From Mangrovimicrobium sp033283325 (GTDB taxonomy: Bacteria > Pseudomonadota > Gammaproteobacteria > Pseudomonadales > Halieaceae), in contig JAWMQO010000002.1 of assembly GCA_033283325.1 (NCBI GenBank), forward strand, positions 248,001-312,000: DNA of 64,000 nucleotides. Direction: 5' to 3'. Shown in pieces: positions 37,119-46,057 of the stretch (within the stretch, counting starts at the first letter, position 1; the number at the start of each line of letters is the position of its first letter). Position numbers and translations under genes: made by a program. The notes beneath the pieces are model-generated. The model was given only the letters and a program-made list of their open reading frames with translations, did no database searches and had not been told where the DNA came from.

Positions 37119-38216
37119 ATGACCCCTTCCCTGCTTCGAAGGGTCCAGATTACCCATATTCGTAATATCCGTGAGGCCCGCCTGGATGGTCTGGGCCCCG
37201 TGAACGTGCTTTACGGCGCTAACGGCTCTGGGAAGACCAGCGTCCTGGAGGCGATCCATCTCCTCGGTATGGCCCGTTCTTTTCGCGGCAATCCGCGCAC
37301 ACTGATCACCCATGGTGAGGAGTCCTGCACGGTGCACGGTCGTCTCGAGCCCGGTAATACGGGTATCGGCGTGCGTCGCGAGCGCAGGGGCGAGTTCCAG
37401 ATAAAGCTCGCTGGCCAGAGTGTCCGTTCCATAGCCGAGTTGGTCGAGGCGCTGCCGGTCCAGGCAATTACGGCTGACAGTTTCGAACTGCTCAGTGGCC
37501 CACCGGGAGAGCGCAGGCGCTTCATGGACTGGGGTGTGTTCCACGTGGAACATGACTTCTATATCCAGTGGAAGCGCTACCAGCGTGGAATTAAGCAGCG
37601 CAATACCCTCCTGCGCCGTGGTAAAATGGCCGATTCGCAATTGCCCGTGTGGTCCCGGGAAATCGCGGAGTCCGGCGAGGCCCTGACCGCCCACCGAGAG
37701 CGATACGTTTCTCGCCTCGCGGAGGAGTTTTCAAAGTGCATGCAGCGTCTCGCGCCGGGTCTGGAGGGGCTGGAGTTGCGCTTTCGCAGTGGTTGGGACA
37801 GCCAACTGTCGCTGCAAGAGGCTCTCGAGAAGAGTTTGAAACTGGACCTTGAACAAGGCTTTACCCACATTGGCCCCCAGCGAGCGGACATCAGGGTCTT
37901 GATTGGGGGTCGCCCTGCGATCGAGGTGCTATCCCGGGGCCAGCAGAAGCTGGTGGTCTACGGGCTCAAGCTCTCACAGGGCAGGATTATGGGAAACTCC
38001 GGAAGGCAACACTGCCTCTACCTGGTTGATGATCTGCCCGCTGAACTGGATGAGCAGCATGCCGGCCGGGTCTGTGAGTTTCTCAGTGAACTGGACAATG
38101 GCCAGGTGTTTATCAGCAGTATCGAGAGAGACCAGGTCCTGCGCGTATGGCCTGTTTCCAGTCAGGAACAACTAGAGATGTTCCACGTGGAACATGGGGT
38201 AATAACAAGCACTTGA
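37119..38216 (+). CDS. recF: DNA replication and repair protein RecF
   Basis: SMC-like ATPase that with RecO and RecR loads RecA at single-strand gaps. 365 residues from ATG 37119 (MTPSLLRRVQITHIRNIREA); an in-frame TTG at 37104 is possible. Walker A is LYGANGSGKTSVLEAIHLLG; the ABC-type signature region is LSRGQQKLVVYGLKLSQG; Walker B is YLVDDLPAELDEQHAG. Two perfect parS sites lie in the coding sequence. The first encodes VFHVEH within the conserved DWGVFHVEHDFY segment (codons about 140-145), the second encodes FHVEH in the last dozen residues (codons 354-359). Confidence 0.96.
   Translation: MTPSLLRRVQITHIRNIREARLDGLGPVNVLYGANGSGKTSVLEAIHLLGMARSFRGNPRTLITHGEESCTVHGRLEPGNTGIGVRRERRGEFQIKLAGQSVRSIAELVEALPVQAITADSFELLSGPPGERRRFMDWGVFHVEHDFYIQWKRYQRGIKQRNTLLRRGKMADSQLPVWSREIAESGEALTAHRERYVSRLAEEFSKCMQRLAPGLEGLELRFRSGWDSQLSLQEALEKSLKLDLEQGFTHIGPQRADIRVLIGGRPAIEVLSRGQQKLVVYGLKLSQGRIMGNSGRQHCLYLVDDLPAELDEQHAGRVCEFLSELDNGQVFISSIERDQVLRVWPVSSQEQLEMFHVEHGVITST
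37537..37552. promoter_or_regulatory. parS: parS site 1 (inside recF)
   Basis: TGTTCCACGTGGAACA, a perfect 16-base palindrome identical to the well-known parS sequence of pseudomonads and a variant of TGTTTCACGTGAAACA. ParB and ParA are encoded in this window. Confidence 0.93.
38179..38194. promoter_or_regulatory. parS: parS site 2 (end of recF)
   Basis: A second exact copy of TGTTCCACGTGGAACA, 642 bases after the first and 22 bases before the end of recF. About 3.9 kb from the putative oriC. Confidence 0.93.
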
Positions 38217-38262
38217 TGTACAGGGTGTTTGGAAAACACTGCCGATCGGTAATGAGAAAAGT

Positions 38263-40680
38263 ATGAGCGACAACGAACAGAACTACGATTCCTCCAGTAT
38301 CAAGGTACTCAAGGGCCTGGACGCGGTCCGCAAACGACCGGGGATGTACATTGGTGATACCGATGACGGGACTGGCCTGCACCACATGGTTTTCGAGTTG
38401 GTGGACAATTCGATCGACGAGGCGCTGGCCGGGCACTGCTCCCGGGTCGATGTCGTTATTCATCCCGATGAGTCGGTTACTGTAAGCGATGATGGCCGTG
38501 GTATTCCCACCGAAATGCACGAAGAGGGTGTCTCCGCGGCGGAAGTGATCATGACCGTCCTCCACGCCGGCGGTAAGTTCGACGACAACACCTACAAGGT
38601 CTCCGGTGGACTCCATGGGGTAGGTGTTTCGGTGGTCAACGCGCTCTCAGAAGAACTCACCCTGACCATCCGCCGGGAAGGCAAACTCTGGGAGCAGGTC
38701 TACCGCCACGGTGTACCTGACGCCCCGCTGGCGGTCAAAGGAAACACCACCTCGACCGGTACAGCGGTCACTTTCGTCCCCTCCCAGGCCACCTTCAGCA
38801 ACATCGAGTTCCATTTTGATCTTCTCGCCAAGCGCCTGCGGGAACTGGCTTTCCTGAACTCCGGCGTCTGCATCGCCCTCAAGGACGAGCGCAGTGGCAA
38901 AGAGGAGACCTACAATTACGATGGCGGCCTCCGGGAGTTCGTCGATTTTCTCAACCAGAACAAGACCCCGGTCAACAAGCCCTTTTACTTCCAGTTGGAT
39001 ACGGATGATGGCGTCGGCGTAGAAGTTGCCCTGCAGTGGAACGATTCCTTCCAGGAAAATATCCTCTGCTACACCAATAACATCCCCCAGCGCGACGGTG
39101 GTACTCACCTGGCCGGCTTCAGGGCTGCCCTCACCCGTAATCTCAATACCTATATAGAGAAGGAAGGCCTGGCGAAGAAAGCCTCTGTTGTGACCACCGG
39201 TGAAGACGCCCGCGAAGGTCTGACGGCAATCATCTCGGTAAAGGTACCGGATCCCAAGTTCTCCTCCCAGACCAAGGACAAACTTGTTTCCTCTGAAGTG
39301 AAGACTGCCGTCGAGCAGGCGATGAACACCCGCTTCAATGAATACCTGCTCGAAAATCCATTGGAAGCCAAGGCTGTTATTGGCAAGATGCTCGATGCGG
39401 CCAAGGCCAGGGAAGCGGCCAGGAAGGCCCGGGAGATGACTCGGCGCAAGGGTGCGCTGGATATCGCCGGACTGCCCGGCAAACTGGCCGATTGCCAGGA
39501 AAAGGACCCCGCCCTGTCGGAACTCTTCCTGGTGGAGGGGGACTCTGCCGGCGGTTCAGCCAAACAGGGTCGCAACCGCCGCTTCCAGGCCATCCTTCCG
39601 CTGAAAGGCAAGATCCTCAACGTGGAAAAGGCCCGCTTCGACAAGATGCTGGGCTCCGCTGAGGTGGGAACCATCGTGACAGCTCTCGGCTGTGGTATCG
39701 GCAAGCAGGATTTCGACGCGGACAAACTTCGCTACCACAGCATCATCATCATGACGGATGCGGATGTGGACGGTTCTCATATTCGTACCCTGTTGCTGAC
39801 CTTCTTCTTCCGCCAGATGCCCGAATTGATCGAGCGCGGCCATGTGTTCATCGCCCAGCCGCCGCTGTACAAGATCGCCCGGGGCAAGCAGCACGAATAT
39901 CTTAAGGACGACGAGGCGCTGAACCGCTATCTCACCCAATCGGCCCTGGATACCGCCGCAATCTACGTCAACCCCGACGCACCACCCATCAGCGGTGAGG
40001 GCCTGCAGGCCCTGGTGAACGAATACCGTGCGGTAGCGGCAACCGTGGACAGGCTGTCGCGCCTTTACTGGCCCGATGTCCTCTGGGAGATGATGTACAA
40101 CGGTCTTCTGGACGTGGAACAACTGGCCGATGAAGAGGTAGTGAGTAACTACACCCAGAAACTAAGTGAGCGCTTACAAACCCTAAACTCCAGCTCCAGT
40201 AACTACTCTGCCCTTGTTCGCTGGAATCCGGAGCGGGAGCTCTACTATCCGGTGGTGAAGCTGATCGCCCACGGCGTGGAGTCCGAGACCGAGTACGGTC
40301 GCGATTTCTTCGCCTCCGCGGAATACCGCAAGCTGGTGAAGATGGGCGAGACCCTCAGCAACCTGGTGGACGAAGAGGGCTACTTCCAGCGGGGTGAAAA
40401 AACCCTGGCCACCCGCGATTTCGTCGAGGGGCTCAACTGGCTCATGGCCGAAGCGCGCAGGGGTTACTCCGTGCAGCGTTACAAGGGCCTGGGTGAGATG
40501 AACCCCGACCAGCTCTGGGAGACCACCATGGACCCGGAGGCTCGCCGCCTGCTGCAGGTGACCATCGAGGACGCAATCGCCGCGGACCAGATCTTCACTA
40601 CCCTGATGGGAGACCAGGTAGAGCCGCGTCGGGATTTCATCGAGGAAAATGCCCTGGCCGTGGCCAACCTGGACGTCTAG
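38263..40680 (+). CDS. gyrB: DNA gyrase subunit B
   Basis: ATPase subunit of DNA gyrase, which introduces negative supercoils with GyrA. 805 residues, matching the gammaproteobacterial length including the extra domain before the C-terminus. GHKL ATPase motifs: ELVDNSIDEALAGHC, SDDGRGIP and GGLHGVGVSVVNALS. The TOPRIM domain has LFLVEGDSAGGSAKQGRNRR and MTDADVDGSHIRTLLLTFFF. Last gene of dnaA-dnaN-recF-gyrB, 46 nt after recF. Confidence 0.97.
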   Translation: MSDNEQNYDSSSIKVLKGLDAVRKRPGMYIGDTDDGTGLHHMVFELVDNSIDEALAGHCSRVDVVIHPDESVTVSDDGRGIPTEMHEEGVSAAEVIMTVLHAGGKFDDNTYKVSGGLHGVGVSVVNALSEELTLTIRREGKLWEQVYRHGVPDAPLAVKGNTTSTGTAVTFVPSQATFSNIEFHFDLLAKRLRELAFLNSGVCIALKDERSGKEETYNYDGGLREFVDFLNQNKTPVNKPFYFQLDTDDGVGVEVALQWNDSFQENILCYTNNIPQRDGGTHLAGFRAALTRNLNTYIEKEGLAKKASVVTTGEDAREGLTAIISVKVPDPKFSSQTKDKLVSSEVKTAVEQAMNTRFNEYLLENPLEAKAVIGKMLDAAKAREAARKAREMTRRKGALDIAGLPGKLADCQEKDPALSELFLVEGDSAGGSAKQGRNRRFQAILPLKGKILNVEKARFDKMLGSAEVGTIVTALGCGIGKQDFDADKLRYHSIIIMTDADVDGSHIRTLLLTFFFRQMPELIERGHVFIAQPPLYKIARGKQHEYLKDDEALNRYLTQSALDTAAIYVNPDAPPISGEGLQALVNEYRAVAATVDRLSRLYWPDVLWEMMYNGLLDVEQLADEEVVSNYTQKLSERLQTLNSSSSNYSALVRWNPERELYYPVVKLIAHGVESETEYGRDFFASAEYRKLVKMGETLSNLVDEEGYFQRGEKTLATRDFVEGLNWLMAEARRGYSVQRYKGLGEMNPDQLWETTMDPEARRLLQVTIEDAIAADQIFTTLMGDQVEPRRDFIEENALAVANLDV

Positions 40681-40733
40681 CCTCGAGTCGGTCCGGGCTC
40701 TAACCCTACCCCACCCCCTTTTTTCATCCCCAC

Positions 40734-40758
40734 CCCCCGCAGTTCATCGCTGCGGGGG
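40734..40758 (+). terminator. Hairpin after gyrB, possible terminator
   Basis: 9-bp stem CCCCCGCAG / CTGCGGGGG with a 7-nt loop, 54 nt after the gyrB stop. No T-run follows, so intrinsic termination is uncertain. A C- and T-rich stretch precedes it. Confidence 0.4.
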
Positions 40759-40913
40759 AGCACTTCATCGCGGGCTTTGTGCAACTGGGCGAATCGCGGT
40801 TTCGCCGAATAACGATTTCCCCTAATTTTCTCCCCAAGGTTGGCCGGTATGAGAAAGGCGCCGGCCGAAACAACAAGGGCTGTGCCCGCAAGAGAAAAGG
40901 TAGGGAGTCGGAA

Positions 40914-41258
40914 ATGGATATCAAGATGATGAAGAAAATGGCTGGTGTCGCGGTAATGGGTTCAGTCGTAGCGTTGGGAGCGGCCCAGGCCGCTGTTGCG
41001 ATGGACGAAACCAGTGTCCGCGGCACTGCGGTCAACACCAATTCGGTGTCTTTCAAGCGCTCGGAGTTGCTCACCAGCGAAGGTCGCGCGCGGATCGAAA
41101 GTCGTATTCGCCGTGCCGCGGAAGACGTGTGTGGCGAGTCCGATCCCAGGATGACCGGGAGCCTGTCGGTGTCAGCCCAGCGCGAAGCCTGTTACGACCG
41201 CGCTGTGAGCGATGCAATGAGCCAACTGAATGCTGGCCAGGTGGCATCTGCCGACTGA
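40914..41258 (+). CDS. UrcA-like secreted protein
   Basis: 114 residues from ATG 40914, preceded by TAGGGAG. A longer in-frame reading back to 40779 has no ribosome site and would bury the signal peptide. Signal peptide MDIKMMKKMAGVAVMGSVVA, with likely cleavage near AQAAVA. The mature part has a helical pattern ARIESRIRRAAEDVCGESDP and a second Cys in REACYDRAVSDAMSQLN. The two-Cys, Arg/Ala-rich arrangement fits the UrcA family, secreted proteins of unknown function. It stands alone between gyrB and rmuC and converges on rmuC. Confidence 0.78.
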   Translation: MDIKMMKKMAGVAVMGSVVALGAAQAAVAMDETSVRGTAVNTNSVSFKRSELLTSEGRARIESRIRRAAEDVCGESDPRMTGSLSVSAQREACYDRAVSDAMSQLNAGQVASAD

Positions 41259-41301
41259 TCTGCGTCTCCCGGTTCCCTGCAACCCCTGGTGGGGACCGCC
41301 C

Positions 41302-41331
41302 TGGGGCACTGCTTGCGGAGGCAGTGCCCCA
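41302..41331. terminator. Hairpin between convergent urcA-like gene and rmuC
   Basis: 11-bp perfect stem TGGGGCACTGC / GCAGTGCCCCA with an 8-nt loop, followed on plus by CTCTTATTC. Located between two convergent genes, it could serve both. T-tracts are weak. Confidence 0.6.
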
Positions 41332-41334
41332 CTC

Positions 41335-42849
41335 TTATTCCCCCTCTTCCGCGGCCGCGGTCTCGCTGTCTTCGGGTTCCGGCTCTGGTATTTCTGCAGC
41401 TTCCGTCGGCATCAGTTCTATCGCCTGCAGGCGTTCGATTTCGAAATCCGCGTGTAGCGGATCCAGTTCGACCATCTGCTTGCTGGCCTTGCTTGATAGT
41501 TGTTTGAAGCGATCGACCTTACCGATAAGCCCCTGTTGCCCCGCGAGGCCGACGACGGTCTGGTTGTAGTGATTGCTCACGGTGTTCAGGGTAGCGCCGA
41601 GTTTCTGCAGTCGCTCGGCGACAACACACACCTGGTTGTAGATCTCCCCGGCCTTGGTGCTGATCTCCCGCGCCTCGCGGTTACTCTGGTCGATCCGCCA
41701 GAGGTTGGCGACGGTGCGCAGGATGGGCATCAGCGTCGTGTGAGAAACCATCACCACGCCGCGCTGGTAGCCGTAGTTGAAGAGGTCGCGGTTGAGCTTG
41801 AGCGCCTCGATGTAGGCGGGCTCCACCGGCATGAACATGAGAACGAAGTCGGGACTGTCCAGGCCGGGAAGATTGGAATAATCCTTTGAGGCGAGATCAT
41901 CGATGTGCCGGCGCACCGCTGCGGCGTGTGCGGCAAGTGCATCCTCCCTTTCCTCGTCGGTCTCCGCGGAGATCGCGCGGTCGTAATCGACCAGCGACAC
42001 TTTACTGTCGATCACCATGCTTTTGCTGTCGGGCAGCTTGATAACGAAGTCCGGCAGTCGCCGTTTGCCACTGCCATCGGTAAAGCTTTCCTGGGTGCTG
42101 TAGTGGTCGTCGCGCAGCAGGCCCGCCAGTTCCAGGGTTCGTTCGAGTTGGGCCTCGCCCCAGTTGCCGGTGGTTTTCTTGTCGCCCTTCAGCGCGGTAG
42201 TGAGGTTGGCCGCCTGGGTGTTCATAGCCAGGCCGACCTCCAGGACTTTCTTGATCTCCGCTTCCAGGGTGGTATGACCCTTCACCGATTCCGTGTGCAC
42301 CTGGTTGATACGGGACTGGAATTCCGTGATCTGCTGGCGGAAGGGGCGCAGCAGCAGGTCGATGGATTCCCGGTTGGTGGCGCTGAGGTTTTTACCCTTT
42401 TCTTCAAAAATCCGGTTAGCGAGCAGTTCGAAATCCTGCTTCAGGTTTTCCCGCGCCTCCTGCAAGAGCTTGAGTTGCTCGGCGTGGCGCTCTTTCTTTT
42501 CTTCCTGCTGGGTCTGCAGGCGGGTGTGTTCGTTCTGCAGAATGTGCAGCTGGCTGCGCAGACCCTCTGCATCGACCCGTACTTGCCTGGTCTCTTCTTC
42601 CCGCTCCAGGAGTCGCTGGTTGAGCTGTTGTTCACGGGTTTGCAGGCGGGCCAAGTCCACGCCGCTTTCGTTCAACTGCTGGCGAAGGTCGGCCGCTTCG
42701 CTTTCGCATGCTTCGCGCAGCTTCGCAAGGGCTGTCTGTCCACGCAAACTTGCCCACAGCCCGCCGATGGCAAGCCCCAGTATGCCTGCGCCGGTACAGG
42801 AGAGCGCCAGTACATAGTCGGGGTTATCGAGAAATTGCTCCAGAGTCAT
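41335..42849 (-). CDS. rmuC: DNA recombination protein RmuC
   Basis: Conserved protein that limits recombination at inverted repeats in E. coli; contains a PD-(D/E)XK-like RmuC domain of uncertain biochemistry. I start at ATG 42849 (MTLEQFLDNPDYVLALSCTG), giving 504 residues; an ATG at 42867 lacks a ribosome site. One N-terminal membrane helix (residues about 13-35) precedes a long coiled coil (to about 170). The RmuC domain follows with GNWGEAQLERTLELAGL, LPDFVIKLPDSKSMVIDSKV, FVLMFMPVEPAYIEAL and VVMVSHTTLMPILRTVANLW. Single gene downstream of the glyS terminator. Confidence 0.93.
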   Translation of the reverse strand: MTLEQFLDNPDYVLALSCTGAGILGLAIGGLWASLRGQTALAKLREACESEAADLRQQLNESGVDLARLQTREQQLNQRLLEREEETRQVRVDAEGLRSQLHILQNEHTRLQTQQEEKKERHAEQLKLLQEARENLKQDFELLANRIFEEKGKNLSATNRESIDLLLRPFRQQITEFQSRINQVHTESVKGHTTLEAEIKKVLEVGLAMNTQAANLTTALKGDKKTTGNWGEAQLERTLELAGLLRDDHYSTQESFTDGSGKRRLPDFVIKLPDSKSMVIDSKVSLVDYDRAISAETDEEREDALAAHAAAVRRHIDDLASKDYSNLPGLDSPDFVLMFMPVEPAYIEALKLNRDLFNYGYQRGVVMVSHTTLMPILRTVANLWRIDQSNREAREISTKAGEIYNQVCVVAERLQKLGATLNTVSNHYNQTVVGLAGQQGLIGKVDRFKQLSSKASKQMVELDPLHADFEIERLQAIELMPTEAAEIPEPEPEDSETAAAEEGE

Positions 42850-42872
42850 GCCGCCAGTGTAATGCATACGCG

Positions 42873-42898
42873 AAAAAAAGGCGGGGTTTTCCCGCCTT
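42873..42898 (-). terminator. Intrinsic terminator after glyS
   Basis: On minus: 8-bp stem AAGGCGGG / CCCGCCTT around a 5-nt loop, followed by T residues (complement of 42873-42879). It lies 36 nt after the glyS stop and just upstream of rmuC, separating the two transcripts. Confidence 0.85.
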
Positions 42899-42933
42899 CT
42901 GCATTCGTGACCCGTCGCCTTTTCAGGCGGGCG

Positions 42934-45015
42934 TCAGTCTTTGCCGACCACCAGTTGGGAGATGTCGGCGACCTGCAGGAATTCATCCCGCAGCTGCCTG
43001 AGCAGGTTGAGGCGATTGTGTCGCAGTTGTTCGTCTTCCGCGTTGACCATCACGTCATCGAAGAAGCTATCCACCGCTTCGCGCAGTTCCGCGAGCACCG
43101 CCAGGGCCTCCGTGTACTCGCCTTTCTCCAGGTGGGCCCCGGCCTTTCCGGAGAGGCGATCGAGGCTTTGGGCCAGCACGTTTTCGGCTTTTTCCTGAAG
43201 CAGGGCCTTGTCGACGGCACCAAAGGCGTGGTCCGCCTCGAGCTTGCCGAGGATATTGGACACCCGCTTGTTGGCGGCGGCGAGTGCACTGGCCTCGGGT
43301 AGCTGGCTGAAGGCGTGCACCGCGTGTACCCGGCGCTGGATGTCCAGGGGGCGAGTCAGCTTGCGGGCGCTCACTGCACGGAAGACCTCCGTGGGGATAT
43401 TCTCGTCTTCGTACCAGGCGCGGAAGCGCTCGATCACGTACTCCAGCACCTGTTCGGTGGTGTCTTCGGCGATAACACCCGCCGGATACTGGTCCACCGC
43501 CATTTGCAGGCAGTCCCGCAGGTCCAGGTCCAGCTGCTTCTCCACGATGATGCGCAAAACGGCGAGGGAGGCGCGGCGCAGGGCGAATGGGTCCTTGGAG
43601 CCACTGGGCGGCTGGCCGATGCCGAAGATGCCCACCAGGGTATCCAGGCGGTCGGCGATGCCGAGAGTGGCGGCGACACTGCCTTCCGGCAGTCGGTCGC
43701 CGGCGAAGCGGGGCCAGTACTGCTGCGCGAGCGCGGCGGCGACCTCGGCATCCTCGCCATCGTTGGCGGCGTAGTAGGCGCCGGCGATGCCCTGCATGTC
43801 GGGGAATTCCAGCACCATCTCCGTAACCAGGTCGGTTTTGCCGAGCAGGGCGGCGCGTCCGGCCAGTTCGGCCGAGGCGCCGACAGCCGGGGCGAGAGCC
43901 TCGGCCAGCTTCTGTACCCGACGGGTTTTGTCGGCCAGGGTACCCAGTTTCTGCTGGAAGACGATGGCCTCGAGCTTTTCCACCCGCTGCGCCAGCGGCG
44001 TCTTGCGGTCGGTCTCGTAGAAGAAAGCAGCGTCGGCGAGGCGCGGGCGGATAACCCGCTCGTTGCCGGCGATCACCTGTACCGGATCCTTGCTCTCGAT
44101 GTTGGAAATGGTGATGAAGTTGGGCAGCAGCCTGCCCTCCCCGTCCACCACGTGGAAATATTTCTGGTGCTCCTTCATCGACGACACCAGGGCTTCCTGG
44201 GGTACTTCGAGGAAGCGCTCGTCGAAGGAGCCGGTCAGCGCGACCGGCCACTCCACCAGGCCGGTGACCTCGTCGAGCAGGTCGTCCTCGATCACTGCCT
44301 GGGCCTGCAGGGCACTGGCCTCGACCTCCACCTGCTCGCGAATGGACGACTGCCGCTCATCGAAGCTCGCTATCACCCTGGCCTCGGCGAGGCGGGCGAC
44401 GTAGTCCTCGGGACGGGCCAGCGTGATTTCGCCGGCGCCGAGGAAGCGGTGCCCGCGGGTGACATTGCCGCTGGGCAATCCGAGTACGTCGCCGTGCCCG
44501 TACTGCTCGCCGAGCATGCTGACGACCCAGTGTACCGGCCGGACAAACTCGGTGCGGCTGGCGCCCCAGCGCATGCGCTTGGGTATCGGTAGCGCGGCGA
44601 TGGCTTCGTGAATGATCGCGTTGAGGCTGTCGCTGGTGCTGGCGCCGGATTCGGTGCGGCGCAGTCCCAGGCGCGGGCCCTTGGCAGTGTCGATGGTTTC
44701 CAGCGCATCGGGTTCGATACCCTGCTTTTTCGCAAAGCCGACGGCCGCAGGTGTCCACTCGCCCTGTGCGTCGCGGGCGCGGTCCGCCGGCGGTCCGAGC
44801 AGTTCCACCGCCTTGTCGGCGGCGTTCAGCGCCACGTCCCTGATCAGGACGGCGAGGCGGCGCGGGGTGGCATACCACTGTACTTCGCCGTGGCCCAGCT
44901 CGCGCTGGGCCAGTCCGCTTACGATAGCGTCGCGAAAGGCGAGTCCCAGGGACTTCAGGGCCTTGGGCGGCAGCTCCTCGGTGCCAATTTCGACCAGCAG
45001 GGTTTCCGTACTCAT
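42934..45015 (-). CDS. glyS: Glycyl-tRNA synthetase beta subunit
   Basis: tRNA-binding subunit of the bacterial alpha2beta2 glycyl-tRNA synthetase. 693 residues (E. coli 689). Starts TETLLVEIGTEELPPKALKS, with VQWYATPRRLAVLIRDV, the conserved HQKYFHVVDGEGRLLPNFIT region and a C-terminal DALR-like helical domain. The start overlaps the glyQ stop by four bases (ATGA), giving coupled synthesis of the two subunits. Confidence 0.97.
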   Translation of the reverse strand: MSTETLLVEIGTEELPPKALKSLGLAFRDAIVSGLAQRELGHGEVQWYATPRRLAVLIRDVALNAADKAVELLGPPADRARDAQGEWTPAAVGFAKKQGIEPDALETIDTAKGPRLGLRRTESGASTSDSLNAIIHEAIAALPIPKRMRWGASRTEFVRPVHWVVSMLGEQYGHGDVLGLPSGNVTRGHRFLGAGEITLARPEDYVARLAEARVIASFDERQSSIREQVEVEASALQAQAVIEDDLLDEVTGLVEWPVALTGSFDERFLEVPQEALVSSMKEHQKYFHVVDGEGRLLPNFITISNIESKDPVQVIAGNERVIRPRLADAAFFYETDRKTPLAQRVEKLEAIVFQQKLGTLADKTRRVQKLAEALAPAVGASAELAGRAALLGKTDLVTEMVLEFPDMQGIAGAYYAANDGEDAEVAAALAQQYWPRFAGDRLPEGSVAATLGIADRLDTLVGIFGIGQPPSGSKDPFALRRASLAVLRIIVEKQLDLDLRDCLQMAVDQYPAGVIAEDTTEQVLEYVIERFRAWYEDENIPTEVFRAVSARKLTRPLDIQRRVHAVHAFSQLPEASALAAANKRVSNILGKLEADHAFGAVDKALLQEKAENVLAQSLDRLSGKAGAHLEKGEYTEALAVLAELREAVDSFFDDVMVNAEDEQLRHNRLNLLRQLRDEFLQVADISQLVVGKD

Positions 45016-45965
45016 GCCGAAGCCTCCTGTGCCAGGCGTTCGAGGACTTCCTTGCGCAGTGACTCCTCCGCCAGCGGGAAGCCGAGCTCCGCCCGGGCGT
45101 TGAAGTAGGCCTGGGCCACGGCGCGGGCCAGGGTGCGCACGCGCAGGATGAAGCGCTGGCGTTCGGTGACCGAGATGGCGTGGCGGGCGTCCAGCAGGTT
45201 GAAGCTGTGGGAGGCTTTCATCACCATTTCATAGGCCGGCAGGGGCAGGCCGGCTTCCACCAGGCGCAGGGCTTCGCGCTCGCACTGGTCGAAGAAGCCG
45301 AAGAGGTAGTCGACATCCGCCTCCTCGAAGTTGTAGCGCGACATCTCCACCTCGTTCTGGTGGAAAACGTCGCCGTAGGTGACCTTGCCCGAGGGGCCCT
45401 CGGCCCAGACCAGGTCGTAGATACTGTCGACGCCCTGCAGGTACATGGCGATACGCTCGATGCCGTAGGTGATCTCGCCGGTCACGGGGTAGCACTCGAG
45501 GCCCCCGGCCTGCTGGAAATAGGTGAACTGGGTGACTTCCATGCCGTTGAGCCAGACTTCCCAGCCGAGCCCCCAGGCGCCGAGGGTCGGGGATTCCCAG
45601 TTGTCCTCGACGAAGCGCACGTCGTGGATGTCGGTGTCGATGCCCAGGGCCGCCAGTGACTCGAGGTAAATCTGCTGGAATTCCAGCGGCGATGGCTTCA
45701 TCACCACCTGGAACTGGTAGTAGTGCTGCAGTCGGTTGGGATTCTCGCCGTAGCGCCCGTCGGTCGGCCGGCGGCTCGGTTGTACGTAAGCGGCGTTCCA
45801 GTTCTCCGGCCCTACCGCCCGCAGGAAGGTCGCCGGGTGAAAGGTGCCGGCCCCCACTTCCATGTCCAGCGGCTGCAGCACGACGCAGCCGCGCTGTGCC
45901 CAGAACTGCTGGAGACGGAGGATAAGCTCCTGAAACGTACGTGGTTTGTCCTGTATTTCTGCCAA
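45012..45965 (-). CDS. glyQ: Glycyl-tRNA synthetase alpha subunit
   Basis: Catalytic class II aminoacylation subunit. 317 residues (E. coli 303). Starts near FQELILRLQQFWAQRGCVVL; motif 2 region includes FLRAVGPENWNAAYVQPSRR and DGRYGENPNRLQHYYQFQV; later GLGWEVWLNGMEVTQFTYFQ and SYNFEEADVD-like ARYNFEEA segment. First gene of glyQ-glyS and divergent from the acyltransferase gene across 92 nt, an arrangement also found in pseudomonads. Confidence 0.97.
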   Translation of the reverse strand: MAEIQDKPRTFQELILRLQQFWAQRGCVVLQPLDMEVGAGTFHPATFLRAVGPENWNAAYVQPSRRPTDGRYGENPNRLQHYYQFQVVMKPSPLEFQQIYLESLAALGIDTDIHDVRFVEDNWESPTLGAWGLGWEVWLNGMEVTQFTYFQQAGGLECYPVTGEITYGIERIAMYLQGVDSIYDLVWAEGPSGKVTYGDVFHQNEVEMSRYNFEEADVDYLFGFFDQCEREALRLVEAGLPLPAYEMVMKASHSFNLLDARHAISVTERQRFILRVRTLARAVAQAYFNARAELGFPLAEESLRKEVLERLAQEASA

Positions 45966-46057
45966 GGGTCTGTCCCGCGGTCACTGCAAAAAGCCCGGTA
46001 TTATACAGGCTCTTTTGGCGGCATAATACGCGCTTTGCCTGAAAGTGATTTGCCCCC

